DNA from: Rotaria macrura
Taxonomy: Eukaryota > Rotifera > Eurotatoria > Philodinida > Philodinidae
NCBI GenBank assembly: GCA_900239685.1
Contig: OENT01000267.1
Span: forward strand, 1 to 64,000
DNA: 64,000 nt
Reading direction: 5' to 3'
A program made the position numbers and the translations under genes. The notes beneath the pieces were generated by a model, which had not been told where the DNA came from, ran no database searches, and saw nothing but the letters and a program-made list of their open reading frames with translations. Below, piece after piece: positions 1 through 12,576 of this stretch (positions are counted from its first letter, which is position 1; each line of letters starts with the position of its first letter).

Positions 1-929
1 ACATTCAGTTACCAAAACTTGATTCAGGTAAGAATTATTCACACTTTAGAGACGCTTACGAGCTGTTCGGTAATGGCAAGATCTCGTTCATGAAAGTAAC
101 TTTTAAACAAGAAGATATACATGAATTAGTACGCAGACTATGAAAGTTCTCGATCAGTCCATTGTATAAAAAATTTCAATTCTTTTTCTTACACAAGGAC
201 ATCATAATGCTGGAGATACATTATCTATGTAGCATTTTTCAGTTTATGCCTGAGACTTTCTTAATTCTCGTGTATATGTAATGGATTGAGAATCGAAATC
301 AAACTTTTCATCACTGTCTATATCGTTATAGTATTCGTCTTTAAGCAGCAGATGTTACACACCAATTACGAATATCATAGTTTGCTGTTAAAAGCTATGA
401 AACTCACATCGTATTGTAGTTTGTATGCCGTATCAGTGAACAAACATGAATTGGCTAAGCAATTAAACACGAAGATTCGTTATTATATTGACTCTACATC
501 TGAATATACAGATGGCTTTATTTCTGGATCGGATTTTGAACAAATAGATTGTTGTTGTTATTCAGCAGCACCCTAGAAATCAACTAAACAACATGAACCT
601 GAGATTTCAGATGTGTACAGTAAAATTTTACGTCGAGTAACAATTCATTCGTTGAAACTTGTAGTTGTGAGAACTGATAAGAATGAAACTTTATAGTATA
701 CACATAGTTGACTTGGTAACAACGCTGATCATATGATTTGCTATTGAATCTCGTTTTGGAAATCCGTGCCGTATTCATTAACTTCCAACTAGTCTTAACT
801 GATCACGAATTTGCGAATAACCTCTTAGACCTTAGAAAACGAATCAATGATTCGGTCCATCTCCTAAATATGTTTCATATTTCAATTTCATCATTATATC
901 AATGCATGACATCTATAGATGAAGCGTAA
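1..929 (+). pseudogene. decayed coding remnants, unidentified
   Basis: Several coding-looking stretches on the plus strand follow one another but are broken by stops and frame changes. The first runs in from the left edge to a TGA at 141-143 and contains YELFGNGKISFMK. The same frame then stays open to about 277. A second frame is open from about 271 to a TAG at 574-576, and continues as coding-like sequence to about 695 after that stop. A third frame covers about 726-929 and ends MTSIDEA. I found no convincing splice sites to join them and recognise no family. They could be the tail of an upstream gene plus a dead duplicate, or an old mobile-element relic. Chance open frames in A+T-rich DNA cannot be excluded. 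Confidence 0.3.
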
Positions 930-1266
930 TTATTGCCTTTTCTTTAATGATGTTGCCTAAAATATTCGTTTTTATTTTCACCTTAATTAGAGAAATATGA
1001 GGGAAACAATTTTAAAGTCGTTTTTTCTCGTATCTTGTTTATATTGATGATGATTAGATGAAAAATAATTAATAAGACTTGCAATAAACAAATAAATATG
1101 TGTCAAAAAGAAACAACAAACTTATGCTAAACACAGTTGACCTTTAGAGGAGTTAAGACGAGAAACTCGATTCCTGATAAAATCTGAAATATAGTGTAGG
1201 TCACATGAGAAAGTTGATTATGCTACTGCATTGTATATATTATATTTTATTTTTTCTATTAAAGGT
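930..1266. other. intergenic / 5' flank of the phosphatase gene
   Basis: A+T-rich sequence with no coding signal. Its right end has a pyrimidine-rich run ending in AAAG at about 1264, two bases before the phosphatase ATG. This may be a splice acceptor for a 5' UTR exon or a spliced leader. Confidence 0.5.
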
Positions 1267-3087
1267 ATGAGCACTTTCGCAAATGATTGTATATTGGTCG
1301 AGAAGAACTTGAATATGTTTTCTAATGCCGAAAAATCTACTACCGCGACGAACACCATTAATTTCATCAAAAAGACTGCTAGTTGCGCAAGTAGTCATGT
1401 TAATCCAACAAGCAAATATCCCCCACAAGATAGGCGGATATCTCTAACAAAAGCGTATAGTTGTTCAGATGCAATGTCCTCAAATGTAAATGGACAATGT
1501 TCATTCATAACACCCAAACAATTTTTCGAATTAATATCTGAAAATTCTGATACGCCCGAAAATAAATGTTATCCCGTAATTGATTGTCGTTCTCAAATAG
1601 ATTATGGTTGTGAACGTATACGTACATCACAAAATATTAATTGTCGAGCAAAAATTATGGCTCGAAAGTTAATATCAAAAAGTTTGGAAGATGTTGAGCC
1701 AAATCTGTCAGCATCGTTAAAAAATTCTGATATTGTTATTCTGTACGATCAATCAACCGATGAAAAATTTGAAGAAAAGATACATTCATTGCCAATAAAT
1801 CTTGTTATTCTTGCAGCCAAAAAATCAAATAAAACCGTATACATAATTCAAGGTGAGAATAGAAAAAAAATCGATAAAAAAAAACACACTAGTATGCATG
1901 CATAAATTTAATTGTCATGAAAATATCTTAGGCGGCTTCAATGCAGTGAAAGCACAATATCCTCATTTAATTGAATGTGCTATAGACATAACAACGGCCG
2001 AGAAATGTGAAGAAGATAAGGTACCATCAAGTCCGGATACAGTGGATAAAGAAAACTTTACAATGACTGAAATTATTTCTGGTATATTTGTAGGTATGTA
2101 TCATTGTTTTGTTTTTATTTCAATTAGTTTCCAAGAAGACAAGAATTTCTTTGTTTGCTTTTCATCTATATGTTTTTTTAATTGAAATTTCAAGAATCTA
2201 ATCGATATTAACGTAGGAAAAATATTATTCATGCATAAGGTGACTATAGTCAGTCATAGAATAAATAGAAGAAAACAAGAAAACAAAGTTCAGAACATTG
2301 ATTGCTTAAAGTGCATGATGTCATTAAGTATACAAATCTATATAGGAAATATGACTGACTAAATAAGATATCATGAATATGGGAACAGATTCGTTTTTAG
2401 ATTAGAAATGATAAGAATAGAAAAATCAAGATAAAACATGTTAAATTTCTACTATCTTTAGGTAATGTACACGACGCTCAAAATCTTGATCGTTTAAATC
2501 AAAGTGGCATCACACACATTATTAATGCGACACCTGATTTACCATTTTTCTGGGAAAACAAATGTCAATATATGCGAGCTGCTGTACTTGATCTACCATC
2601 AGAAAATATTCGAAAATATTTCGATAGAACTTATCAATTTATTGGTTAGTTATTTATTGATCTTATCTCTTAAGATAAAACTAATCGAAAAAAAATATTC
2701 TATCACTTGAATCTAGATGAAGCTTTGCAAATAAAAACTAACAAGATTCTTGTTCACTGTTCAGCTGGCATAAGTCGTAGTCCAACATTGGTGCTTGCCT
2801 ATATGATAAAAAAATATCATAAGACATTAGATGAAGCATTCAATCAGATGCGTAAATTGCGTCAAATAGTTGATCCCAACATCAGTTTTATCGTACAATT
2901 AAGAGATTGGGAGAAAACAAATCTAATGACGACAACAACAATAAAAATCGTTGAAACAACTGATGCGACTACCAGCATAACTTGTAATGGTCCGAGACTA
3001 ACATCAAGTAGTACATATTGTGGTTCAACATCGAAAAGTAAAACAGATAAGAAACCACGCGCAGAATCGGTTATTGCTGTCAACTAG
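1267..3087 (+). CDS. dual-specificity MAP kinase phosphatase (MKP/DUSP)
   Basis: Predicted 433-aa protein from four exons: 1267-1852, 1932-2093, 2462-2644 and 2717-3087. It should dephosphorylate phospho-Thr and phospho-Tyr in the activation loop of MAP kinases. The N-terminal half holds a rhodanese-like MAPK-binding domain (about residues 90-220), with the PVIDCRSQIDYG segment, a basic docking-like patch (RAKIMARKL) and the family's GGF..V...YP motif across the first intron. The C-terminal half is the catalytic domain, with INATPDLP and the PTP signature HCSAGISRS (Cys about residue 325); the likely general-acid Asp lies in VLDLPSEN. The layout matches MKPs such as the DUSP6/7/9 or DUSP10 type, but I cannot assign a subtype. 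The tail after about residue 370 is Thr/Ser-rich. The start is the first ATG after an acceptor-like TTAAAG; a further upstream UTR exon is possible. Confidence 0.9.
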
Positions 3088-3203
3088 TAACATAAATCTT
3101 TCTCACGAATGACACTCAAAGTTGATTGAAAATAATATATTTTTTTGCAGTTTTCTTTTATTTTTGTTATCCTATTTTCATCTATTATTAATTTGAACTC
3201 AAG

Positions 3204-3223
3204 TATATATATATATATATATA
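3204..3223. repeat. (TA)n microsatellite
   Basis: Uninterrupted TA dinucleotide run of about ten units, 3' of the phosphatase gene. Confidence 0.9.
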
Positions 3224-5692
3224 CTGAGAGAGAAGATGAACATCATCATCTTTGCTTTGAATTTCATATGGCTAAGAGAACCTCATCTGCGGATACAAAG
3301 TAACGCATTTTCTTTTGTTTTTCTTGTCATTACAAGAATCATCTTTTTTCCTATTATAATATACGTTCTTATGTATACAATTCAGAAGAAAAAAAATACC
3401 TTCATCGGTTCTTCCACATGTGTTTTTGTTTTCGTATGAAATTATCTCTTTACATTCTTTTAGTTTCTTTGTTGTAATCGTATTTTTTCCTTTTGTATAT
3501 TATCCTTATGTTTGTGTGATGACAGAGAAGAAAACCTTACTTTTGCTTCAAGCGCCCCCTTGTTTATCTTGTGTTTCATTTTACAGACAATGTTATCTAA
3601 TGCTATTATTTTGTTGTGTTTATATCCTATTGTTTATTTGTGTATTCGATATTGTACTATGATTATAACCCAAAAAGAAAACGATTACGAAAAGAGATGT
3701 ATTGGTTTGTTTTTTGTTTTCCCATTGATATTTACTAGATTAAAATAGAATACGAGTGAATGCAATTCAAAAGCAAAATAAAGAAAAACTTTTGATTGTA
3801 TTTAACTAATGTTTATTATGTCGTATGCAAAGACAATTCGTTTTTCTCATCGTGTCATACATATTAAATATCTTTACAATCAAATAGAAAATCGTGCATA
3901 AATATATATTTTCATATTTTCATAGACAACATACAAATATATCAAGCGTAATCATATGTCATGAAAGAAATGAATCTTTTGTTTTCTCTGTCAATCTTTT
4001 CTGTTCGTTTTATTCATGTCTAAACATCAAACTCGAATCCATAGTTCGAACCTTATTGATTATTCTTTTCAAAATTCTTTGAAGAAAATTCAAACAATGA
4101 CTTATCATTTATAGTAAAAGAAGAATTATGTCTTTTTGTTATAAATGATAGATTATTCTCAAGAATATTTAATTTGATTTCATGTATAACAATAAAGAGC
4201 ATTGATGTGTCAAACCATGGTATTATAAAAACTGAAAATTGTTTCAGAGAATAAATTATAACACGTAAACATTTATCAGACAAAATCTATATTCATTCAT
4301 AGTTGTTAAATAAAATTTTCGATTTATTCGAATAGTTGCAGTTTGTCGATCTTGTTCATTTTCTATATGATTCCGTATGCTGATAAGAGCAAAATAAACT
4401 ATATGCAACCCTCATCGACACATAGTCGTCCTTGAGAGGTATATATCGTAGTTTGTGCACACTTTGAAATTATCTTTTTATCATCGTGTTGAGTAATCCA
4501 TGCAGAAAAGGTAATGCAGTTATCGACATTAGCTGAGATAGTAATCATCCTTGTTCTCTTAATAAACTGTATTAAATGTAGAGAAAGAAAGAAAAAAAAA
4601 ATCTTTCAATACGATGATATTCGTCTACAAGTGGTGGTCATCATGTGATTATAATAAGTATTTCTCGATATACACGTTATGACCTATTATACAAGTTCAA
4701 CATTTGTTTTTTTTTTGAAATTGAAGATTTCTTAAAAGAATATGCATCTTCAATTGTATCAGATGACATAAGACTAGTATTACAAGTAGAAATACATGGT
4801 TTTCATCAGTTCATTTGATGGTGATTAATATAAAAATCGATGCTAAGATTGAGTGGCTTAGTGATAAATTTCTTTCTTCGAACGATTACTCGTTGTCTTC
4901 AGTAACCAACTGATTTAAATGAAACATGGGTAAGATTCTGGTTTTAAGATCAAGTTTAATATGTAATAAATCATTCTAAACATCTGATTTGTTATTTTAT
5001 TTTAGTCTGAAAAATCTATACAATAAAAATCATAAATCTTATCAATCAAACACTTTTGAAATGATAATCTGTGTCACATATACAATTTTTCACACGTTAA
5101 ACAAGTTTTATTCGATGTATGATTGTTTGCATATGTTGTTACGTCGATTCATTGCATCTCTTCAATGGTCACTATTCAATCGATAAATTGATTGATATGT
5201 ATATTCATATTGATAAAATGCATCTGTACATATTATGGGTATTTCAAGTTATTTATTTTCATTGTACACTAACAGATAGAATTTAAATCGTAGTATTCTT
5301 TTTTTGTGTTCTTATTGAGGTAAGTTTTTTTTATTCGATTATGTATATAAATAGAGCATTTTCTTTTTCAATCACAATAATAATTTATTTTATACAAACG
5401 AACTACTACGTATTAGTCAATGGATAGCAGATATAACAGAAATCATCGTGAAGTCGAGAACATTTATATAATGTAATTTAGTCTAAGAAAAAAAAAACCT
5501 TTCATCATTCAGATAAATAAGAAAATCGATTACAAAATGAATGAAAAAAACTGATGTACACATTACGGCTATTTATGTAAATTTGAAGGCTACAGGAGAA
5601 CATAGGACATTTACGTTTTGGTCTCGGTGTTCATCATCTTTTTTTCCTGCGTTCGATAAATTTATTCAGTTAATATAATGCAATCTGCTCGT

Positions 5693-5696
<4 letters not shown>

Positions 5697-5732
<36 letters not shown>

Positions 5733-5748
5733 ATATAATATATATATT
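5697..5748. repeat. (TA)n microsatellite
   Basis: Long TA run with a few slipped units (ATAATATAATA) near its right end. It lies upstream of the PTB-like gene. Confidence 0.9.
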
Positions 5749-6196
5749 CATACGTGTATATATACATATGCAAGCATTACGATGAACGAAAGTGGTCGTT
5801 TTCGTCGTCTCGGTTAAGTTGAATTTCATTTGGTAAAGTCTTTTCAAGGGACACTCTAAAGCAGTCATTCGAGCGTGTCTATGAGACAAACGAAACGAAA
5901 CGAATGAAGAAAAATGGTTGTCACTTTACAAATAAGAAGCCGTCCTCTTTTATCATTACTATTACCAATGATCATCGCCTATCTGTTGGCTTTTTCCTTC
6001 TATCGTTGTTTGATTTTTTTTCTAACGGGAGTAATAAACATTAATGGTTGATAAATTACATTTTATCATTGCCTTTATTATTCATTTGTTAATCATTTAT
6101 CCTTTGTCTTTCTGTTTTTATTGCTCCGATGAATGTGAAATTGTGTGTGTAATCATTTATGTGAAGTGATTTGTTTGATTTCGATTGTTATAGAAC

Positions 6197-9100
6197 ATGT
6201 CGAATAATATATATTATAACTCTATGAAATCTCAACAAGAATCACAATCAAATGGTCATAATTATGTTCATCATCATCGTCATCATCATCATCATCATCA
6301 AGCTCAACATTCGTCACCATTAAGATCCATACAGCATTTCCCCTCACATTCAAATCACCAACTGATTAATACAGATACTAACGCTAATCATAACAATACT
6401 AATACTAGTAATACTAATCAAATTCATCATTCTCAAGCGCTAATATCCACTTCATTATTATCACCAAATCAATCTACAGCCTATTTTCTTGATCAAGTTG
6501 ATTTAGAAAATTATTCAACGAATGCATTAAAACAAATAGTTGAAAATATTTTATCACGAGCAAAATCTAAAGGTATGTAAATAAAACATAAGCAAGCCAT
6601 CAAGTTACCTATCGCTGTTTATCATAATGCTTATTTTTACTCTATTAGGCTTAAAGGTAAAAATATCATTACCCGATGACGGCTTAATTATACATAACAT
6701 AATTGATCCAAATCAATCATGGTTCTTTAGAAAATCTGAATTGCTTTACTTCTGGCGTGATCCTCGTTATTTAAACATCATTGTCATTGTAACATTCAAT
6801 CGATCACAAAGTTCTAAAACTCGATCTTATTCAGCATCAATATTTCGCTTGCGTAGCATCGATTCTACTCAAATATTTCTTCAACGAGCACAAATTTATT
6901 TTGCTAATTTGCCAGCATCTGTTCCAAGTATAACTATATCAAAATCTAATAAAAATCCATCAATTGAAAAATCAATCCAAGCAGAAAATCGATTAATTGA
7001 TCAAAAAGCTTTATCTTATCAAAAACCTAAAGTTAAACCTCTTTCAACGATTAGCGAACAATCTGCTTCTTTAAAGAAGACTAAAATTAATCGTAATCAA
7101 TCTCCAGAAACAACGACTGCTATCCGTCGTGTCACACGAGCTGAATTCGATCCTGGCAAAACAATTGCACAACCAAATACTAAGATTTTTATTCATCGAG
7201 CATACAGCGAAAGAGCATCATCGACTGATTCTCTAACAACAAATTCAATGAGAGAAGCTCCCTTTTATCCAGATAAGATGGACGATGATGATGATGATGA
7301 CGATGATGATAAAATGACTACTGCCAGCAATAATCTATCATCGGAACAAGTTGCTGAACTATTGCGTGAATTGAAAGATCTACGAAATGAACTAGCTCTA
7401 TTAAAAGTAGACAAGAGAATCCAACCAGTTACATGTACTATGAGTACAAGTCCATTATCTAATGATGTCGAATACTTAAAACCAATGACAGACTCATCAA
7501 CAATAACATCACCAACATTTCCCGATATAACATCAGCGTCAGAAGTTGATGCCGAAACACAAACGGATTTCAGTTTACTACAGCTAAGACGACAATCATT
7601 ATCAAGGAAAAATAAAAAAACTATGATCGGAACAGGCGGTGTTACATCTATCATTAAACATAAAGTTTCTACATCAAGTAAAAGAAATGGTAGAACGTTA
7701 TCTACTAGTTCAACCAATACTGGATCTGATCAAGAAGGTAAAAAATATGAATTAGATGTTTTTCTTTCATAGGTTTTAGTACTTGTCTTATTCATTTTGA
7801 ATGGTTTTTTTTTCTGATTATACTACTGACAAATCTAGATGCGAATCATACATAAGAAATCGGTTCGTTCTTCCATCTAGTTAATACTCGTGCATTTTTT
7901 AAAGTTGAGCTTTTAAGCTGAATTATTCAATCATAAATAATGTGACAATATCATGAGATAAAATGTAGTACATTTGAAACTTGAAATACATTGAGTAGTT
8001 TCTCATCGTTTTGATCTTCGATTCTTTTTAAATGACTTTATTTTGACTACAACGCTAAAGTGTCTTTTGTTTTAAATGAGGTTTTCTTTTCTTTTATTTT
8101 TCTATCTATGGCAGTTGGTTAATACATTTTACATGATTACAGTGTCATCGATGATTAGCTTTATATTATCTGAAAATATAAGGGTGATTCTTTTGTTATC
8201 AATGATGTACTTCATATTATGTTTGTCGCATGTGTATCCTTATATGACAATATATATGTAGTGCATTTCGGATGTTCGAACCGTGCTCTAGTTTGGACGT
8301 ATATACGCTATTGTCTTTTGACGGGTATTGAATAGTTTTTCGTATTGTATTGCAAAATTCAATCAATGCATATCGATCGAAACTATTTTCTTTAAGCGCT
8401 CTTCATCGAGACATATAATTACGAGGTTTTAAAAAGGATTTATTCAAAAGCGTATTTTATTTCAATCATTGTTTTCTCTGTAAAATGAATGGGAGAATAA
8501 AGATGATGCTAGTTAGCAATAAGCTTCGATTTCATACTTTCAAGTGTTTAAATAAGAAACTTTATTGAAAAGATATTTTGTGATTAGAACTATGTCCATA
8601 GTTAATGAAGAATTCTTTTTCATTGTCATTGCAGATTATCAAACTGTTAATTGACACTCAAATCATGTCTAAAAATGATCGTGTTTAAAACTATTCATAG
8701 TAAACGTGTACATTTGAAATATATCAAATGAAATACAAAAGTATTGACAGACACGAGACAGAACACTATCAAAGTCTTATGGAAATAAACATCGATTGTC
8801 GCTAAATTGATCGGTAGAATCGTAAAAATTCTGACGAATTCAATGTATTCAATTCGTCAGAAAATGTTACCCGATAAAATTTTCTCTGTAAAAAGAAGCG
8901 ATTTTACGATGGAAGTATTATCGTGTTGGTAAAGTATCAATGTAGTGTAGAGGACAGATGGCACAGAGAATTTAATGAAGAAAAAAAATTTACGACAATA
9001 ATAATATATACATAAGTCTTTTTTTCCGTCATAGGAACATCATCTGAAAGTACTTCTCAAACAACCACTGATTTATCGAATGCTCAGAATTCATCAATTA

Positions 9101-9663
9101 ATCAAGAGCAATATCAACCAGCAATCGTAACAGCACCACCCCGTCCTGTATTAATAAGAAATCCAAACAATACTGTATCATTAAATAGTTCGACAAGTTA
9201 TAACATATTAGGTGGCAACGTGCTAATATCTCATTTCAATTCTACTGAAGAAGGTTCATTGCCATTTGGTATATCAACAACCATTGACAAAGATATGCCT
9301 AAATTTCTTTCCACTAATATTCCTTCTACAATGTCAGAAATGATTCGATCTCCCTCACCAATACTTCAAGCAGGAGCAGCAAGTTTTCATTCATCATCAG
9401 AAAGCTCACATGCTCCAACAGAGCATATCTATGAAAATATACCTATTCTAATACAACCGAATTCAAATCGAGACAGTTATTACAATATACCTATCATCAA
9501 TGTAGATCAACAATCACAACAAGACCAACAACAACAACAACAACAGCAAATTCAAGTCAATGACTATGTTTATAATCCGACTGTTCACAATCGTGAATCT
9601 GAAGTTCAACAACAGTCTCTTAATTCAATACAAACGATTTCAAACGCGAATTTAACGGTTGAA

Positions 9664-9696
<33 letters not shown>

Positions 9697-10134
9697 TCTG
9701 AAATTCCCATGTTGACAACAAATATTCAACCACAAAAGCCACAAATAATATCTTCAGGTCGTCATCGTAATCAACCAATTTATTTTGCAAATCATTTAAC
9801 AAATCCAGTTTTTAATGTTGATAAACAATTATTGATAAATACAGTTGCGAATCAATTCGGTGTCGATCTTAATTCTCCACAATTACAACAGTTAGTTACT
9901 AATCAACATTTATTTGCTGCACGTAAACGTACGTTTGCTAATATGGTTTGGCAATTGACACCTGATGAAGAAACTGCTTTATGTTCAGCAACTACAATGA
10001 CAGAAACTGATATTTTTGATATAAATCCAGTCGATTCGGATTCTTCAACAAATCGATCAATATTAAAAGGAAATAATCGTTTTTCATCAACAACTAAACG
10101 GCGAAGTATTAGTTGGGACAGCACATTAGGCTAA
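6197..10134 (+). CDS. PTB/PID-like domain protein with low-complexity tail
   Basis: Predicted 854-aa protein from exons 6197-6572, 6649-7737 and 9035-10134. After an N-terminal His-rich stretch (encoded by CAT repeats) comes a roughly 140-residue domain, about 95-235. Its order of elements resembles phosphotyrosine-binding/PID domains: STNALKQIVENIL helix, KVKISLPDDGLIIHN strand pair, a YFWRDPRY segment, then a SYSASIFRL strand and a final helix. The general pattern recalls NOS1AP or FAM43 proteins, but the match is by eye and weak. Downstream are a ten-Asp tract, a short coiled coil (SSEQVAELLRELKDLRNELA), Gln and Asn runs, and a conserved-looking end (MVWQLTPDEETALCSA). An adaptor role would fit a PTB domain but is inference. 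Retention of the second intron would give a shorter protein ending at 7772. An acceptor-like TATAG lies three bases before the ATG. Confidence 0.7.
7738..9034 (+). other. 1.3-kb intron of the PTB-like gene
   Basis: Unusually long intron for this window, bounded by a GT at 7738 and a CATAG acceptor at 9034. No embedded gene is evident. It contains a perfect 12-bp hairpin at 8829-8862. Confidence 0.75.
8829..8862. repeat. perfect 12-bp inverted repeat (hairpin)
   Basis: TTCTGACGAATT at 8829-8840 is followed, after a 10-base loop, by its exact complement at 8851-8862. It lies inside an intron; function unknown. Confidence 0.8.
9661..9696 (+). repeat. (AAT)n coding tract (poly-Asn)
   Basis: Trinucleotide run in the last exon of the PTB-like gene, encoding consecutive Asn residues. 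A CAA run nearby (about 9525-9549) encodes Gln. Both are likely to vary in length between alleles. Confidence 0.85.
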
Positions 10135-12576
10135 TACTTACTGTATATCTGTGTAGTCTTTTTCTTCTTCTCGTATGAACATATTTTTGTATTATTCTTT
10201 AGAATAATCATTAATTCAAAATATATATATATATACATACATATATATATATATATATTTATTTATTTATTTATATCAATATTATTATTATTATTATTGT
10301 ATGCATATGTTTTTGTTCTTGTTCTATACTCGCAGTATTTTTTTCAATACTTATAAAGTGCGAGTGAATAATATTACCTATATAGAAGGTTCAGTGAATA
10401 TTATTCTTTCAGTATGAGGATCATTCAGAAATAAATCATAAAAATTAATTTGCATCCGAGACAAATTACATGTTTCACGTGTTCATTTGTCATCCTGTAA
10501 AATAGCAAATGAATTTCGTTATCGAATCTATGTATAGACAAAATAGAGATTGATCTATTCAATATATCAATTGACACCGTTCATTATCATTCGACAAACA
10601 CTAATTTAAAATGATGCATCGTCTTCTCTTGAATTATATAAACAAGATTTATGCTCTAGAATTATGAAACATCATAATATTCAAATGACGTTAATTATCA
10701 ACAAAGATATCAAACATACAATTTAGAGGATAACATAAGACAAAAAGTAGACTTCAAGAATGCTGTAAACACGTACAAACAAATGATTCATGCATGCTCT
10801 CTGAACGATTAAAATGAAACAACAATCAATTTTTAATCATTGCCTTCCCATATTCTGAAGTCTATATTTATAACAATCGTTTACGATGTGTTGACTATTA
10901 AGCACACCAAATGAGTTCGTTGCTTTATTTAACCATCGACTTTTTCAAACAAGAATTTTATTTCATCGCTTATGAGAAAGACTTTTGGTCGAGTTGAAAA
11001 TCTGTGTCATTGATTCATTATCAATCAAGTTCTTTTGAATATGTATTCGGATTCATAATGTATTCATACTCGAACGGTAGTCTGACACAGTAGTTATGAC
11101 AATGTCTAGATGTAGATATTATTTTCAAGACGAATTGTAGTCTCATTTTCCTATGTCGAACAACTTGCAGCACAAAATATCAATAGATTCAAATTTTTAT
11201 TTTATTGACATAATTTCAATATTCCTATACAACTTGATTGTACTGATAATGTGCTTGCCAAAGGCAACGAGACATCGTTTTTGCTATGATTATGAGAAAA
11301 ATTAATAAGTTTCGTACGAATCCAAAAGAGAATTTTCCAAACATTCTACTTTCATTTCGACCATTATTTTTGAGCAAGACCGGAGACGAAATCTGGTGAA
11401 CATATTAAACAACATTTCTACATTGGCTGAGTTTATTTTCATACGTGTGAGTGTTAGTTCAAAATTCCTATGGAATCAGAGACGGAGTCAAGCAGCCTTT
11501 GTCCTCATTCAGTTTTCTCTCCTATTTCCACTATGCTATATGCGTCCTTCGAAGATCCATGATTTTTTTCCAAAACAAAATTCCGGATGAAGAACGATGA
11601 ACGTACAACTCATGAATCATTATTTTATGCATAGAATTAAGTATTACATGTGACTGATTGCTAATGTTCTCGATGTCTGTTTTCGTTATGACAACATCAA
11701 TGATTTGAAAGAACATCTATGAAGAAAATCTGAAATATATCATCCATTAAGAATCTAAATACTGTAGCGTAAAAAAACAGTTGCGCTTTAATCGAGGAGA
11801 ATATGAAAGAAATGAGTTTGTGTACATGATCGGAAAAAAAACCGATTCGAGATTTAGAAAATGGTAAAAATCATTTGTCTAATATCTACTATAGTTGAAT
11901 TTCATTTTATTAAAAAATGTTAAAAAACATCAGAAATTTTTGAGTTTCGTAGAAAGAAATACATTATATTCCATTGAATAGGATCGAAAACTAGCAAAAT
12001 CAAATTCAATTGGATAGCTTTACAATATTTCCTGGAAGAGCTCTAAAGTCTAAGCAAGATCGAGAATTTACCATAATGACTTCCGTTATCTTTTAGATAG
12101 CGATAGAAATGTAACAAAACGAAGATATTTTCCAGTTCATTTTTATTGATGCTACGATAAGGTTGATTTGCTACAGTACTTGACGATTTTAGACATATTC
12201 CAATAACTCAAGTTGAAACTCTTTTCAAGAGAATATACTTTTAATTGATACTGAGCAGTGTAAAAAAAAGCTTGATTATTGATTACACAAGTCAATGTGA
12301 CATATTCGACTAGATAAGTAGATTCAGAACTATCATATTCTAAATGAATATGATCAACGCTTTACATTACAGTAGATTTCAAAGAGAATGCCTGTTTTCA
12401 ATTTAAATATGACCAGTGCATAAAGAATTAGATTATGTTCATGGTAGCAACAAAGCAAGATATCTTTTTCAAGAGTACTTTGAGATATATTTGTACGTTT
12501 AGTTTGCTCTCATTTTAAAATACTTTCACAAATAATTATTCTTAAAAAAAGAACCAATAAAAGGATAACAAAAAGT
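10135..12576. other. intergenic between convergent genes
   Basis: About 2.4 kb of A+T-rich DNA between the 3' ends of the PTB-like gene (+) and the TMC gene (-). A mixed microsatellite of AT, ATTT and ATT units lies at about 10220-10299. I see no gene; the short open frames (for example 11396-11590) lack protein-like composition or flanking splice signals. Confidence 0.6.
10220..10299. repeat. compound AT / ATTT / ATT microsatellite
   Basis: Successive AT, ATTT and ATT tandem units directly after the PTB-like gene. Confidence 0.85.

Larger units (their letters stand above)
3088..6196. other. intergenic, no gene seen
   Basis: About 3.1 kb of A+T-rich DNA with only short open frames lacking protein character. 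It holds a (TA)n run at 3204-3223 and a longer one near 5697-5748. The last few hundred bases must carry the promoter and 5' UTR of the next gene, because an acceptor-like GTTATAG sits directly before its ATG at 6197. Confidence 0.6.

Noticed and set aside
584..778. Minus-strand 64-codon ORF
   Set aside because: It overlaps plus-strand frames that read better as protein, and has no motif.
7265..7717. Minus-strand 150-codon ORF with Ser run
   Set aside because: Antisense shadow of the Asp tract and following exon of the PTB-like gene.
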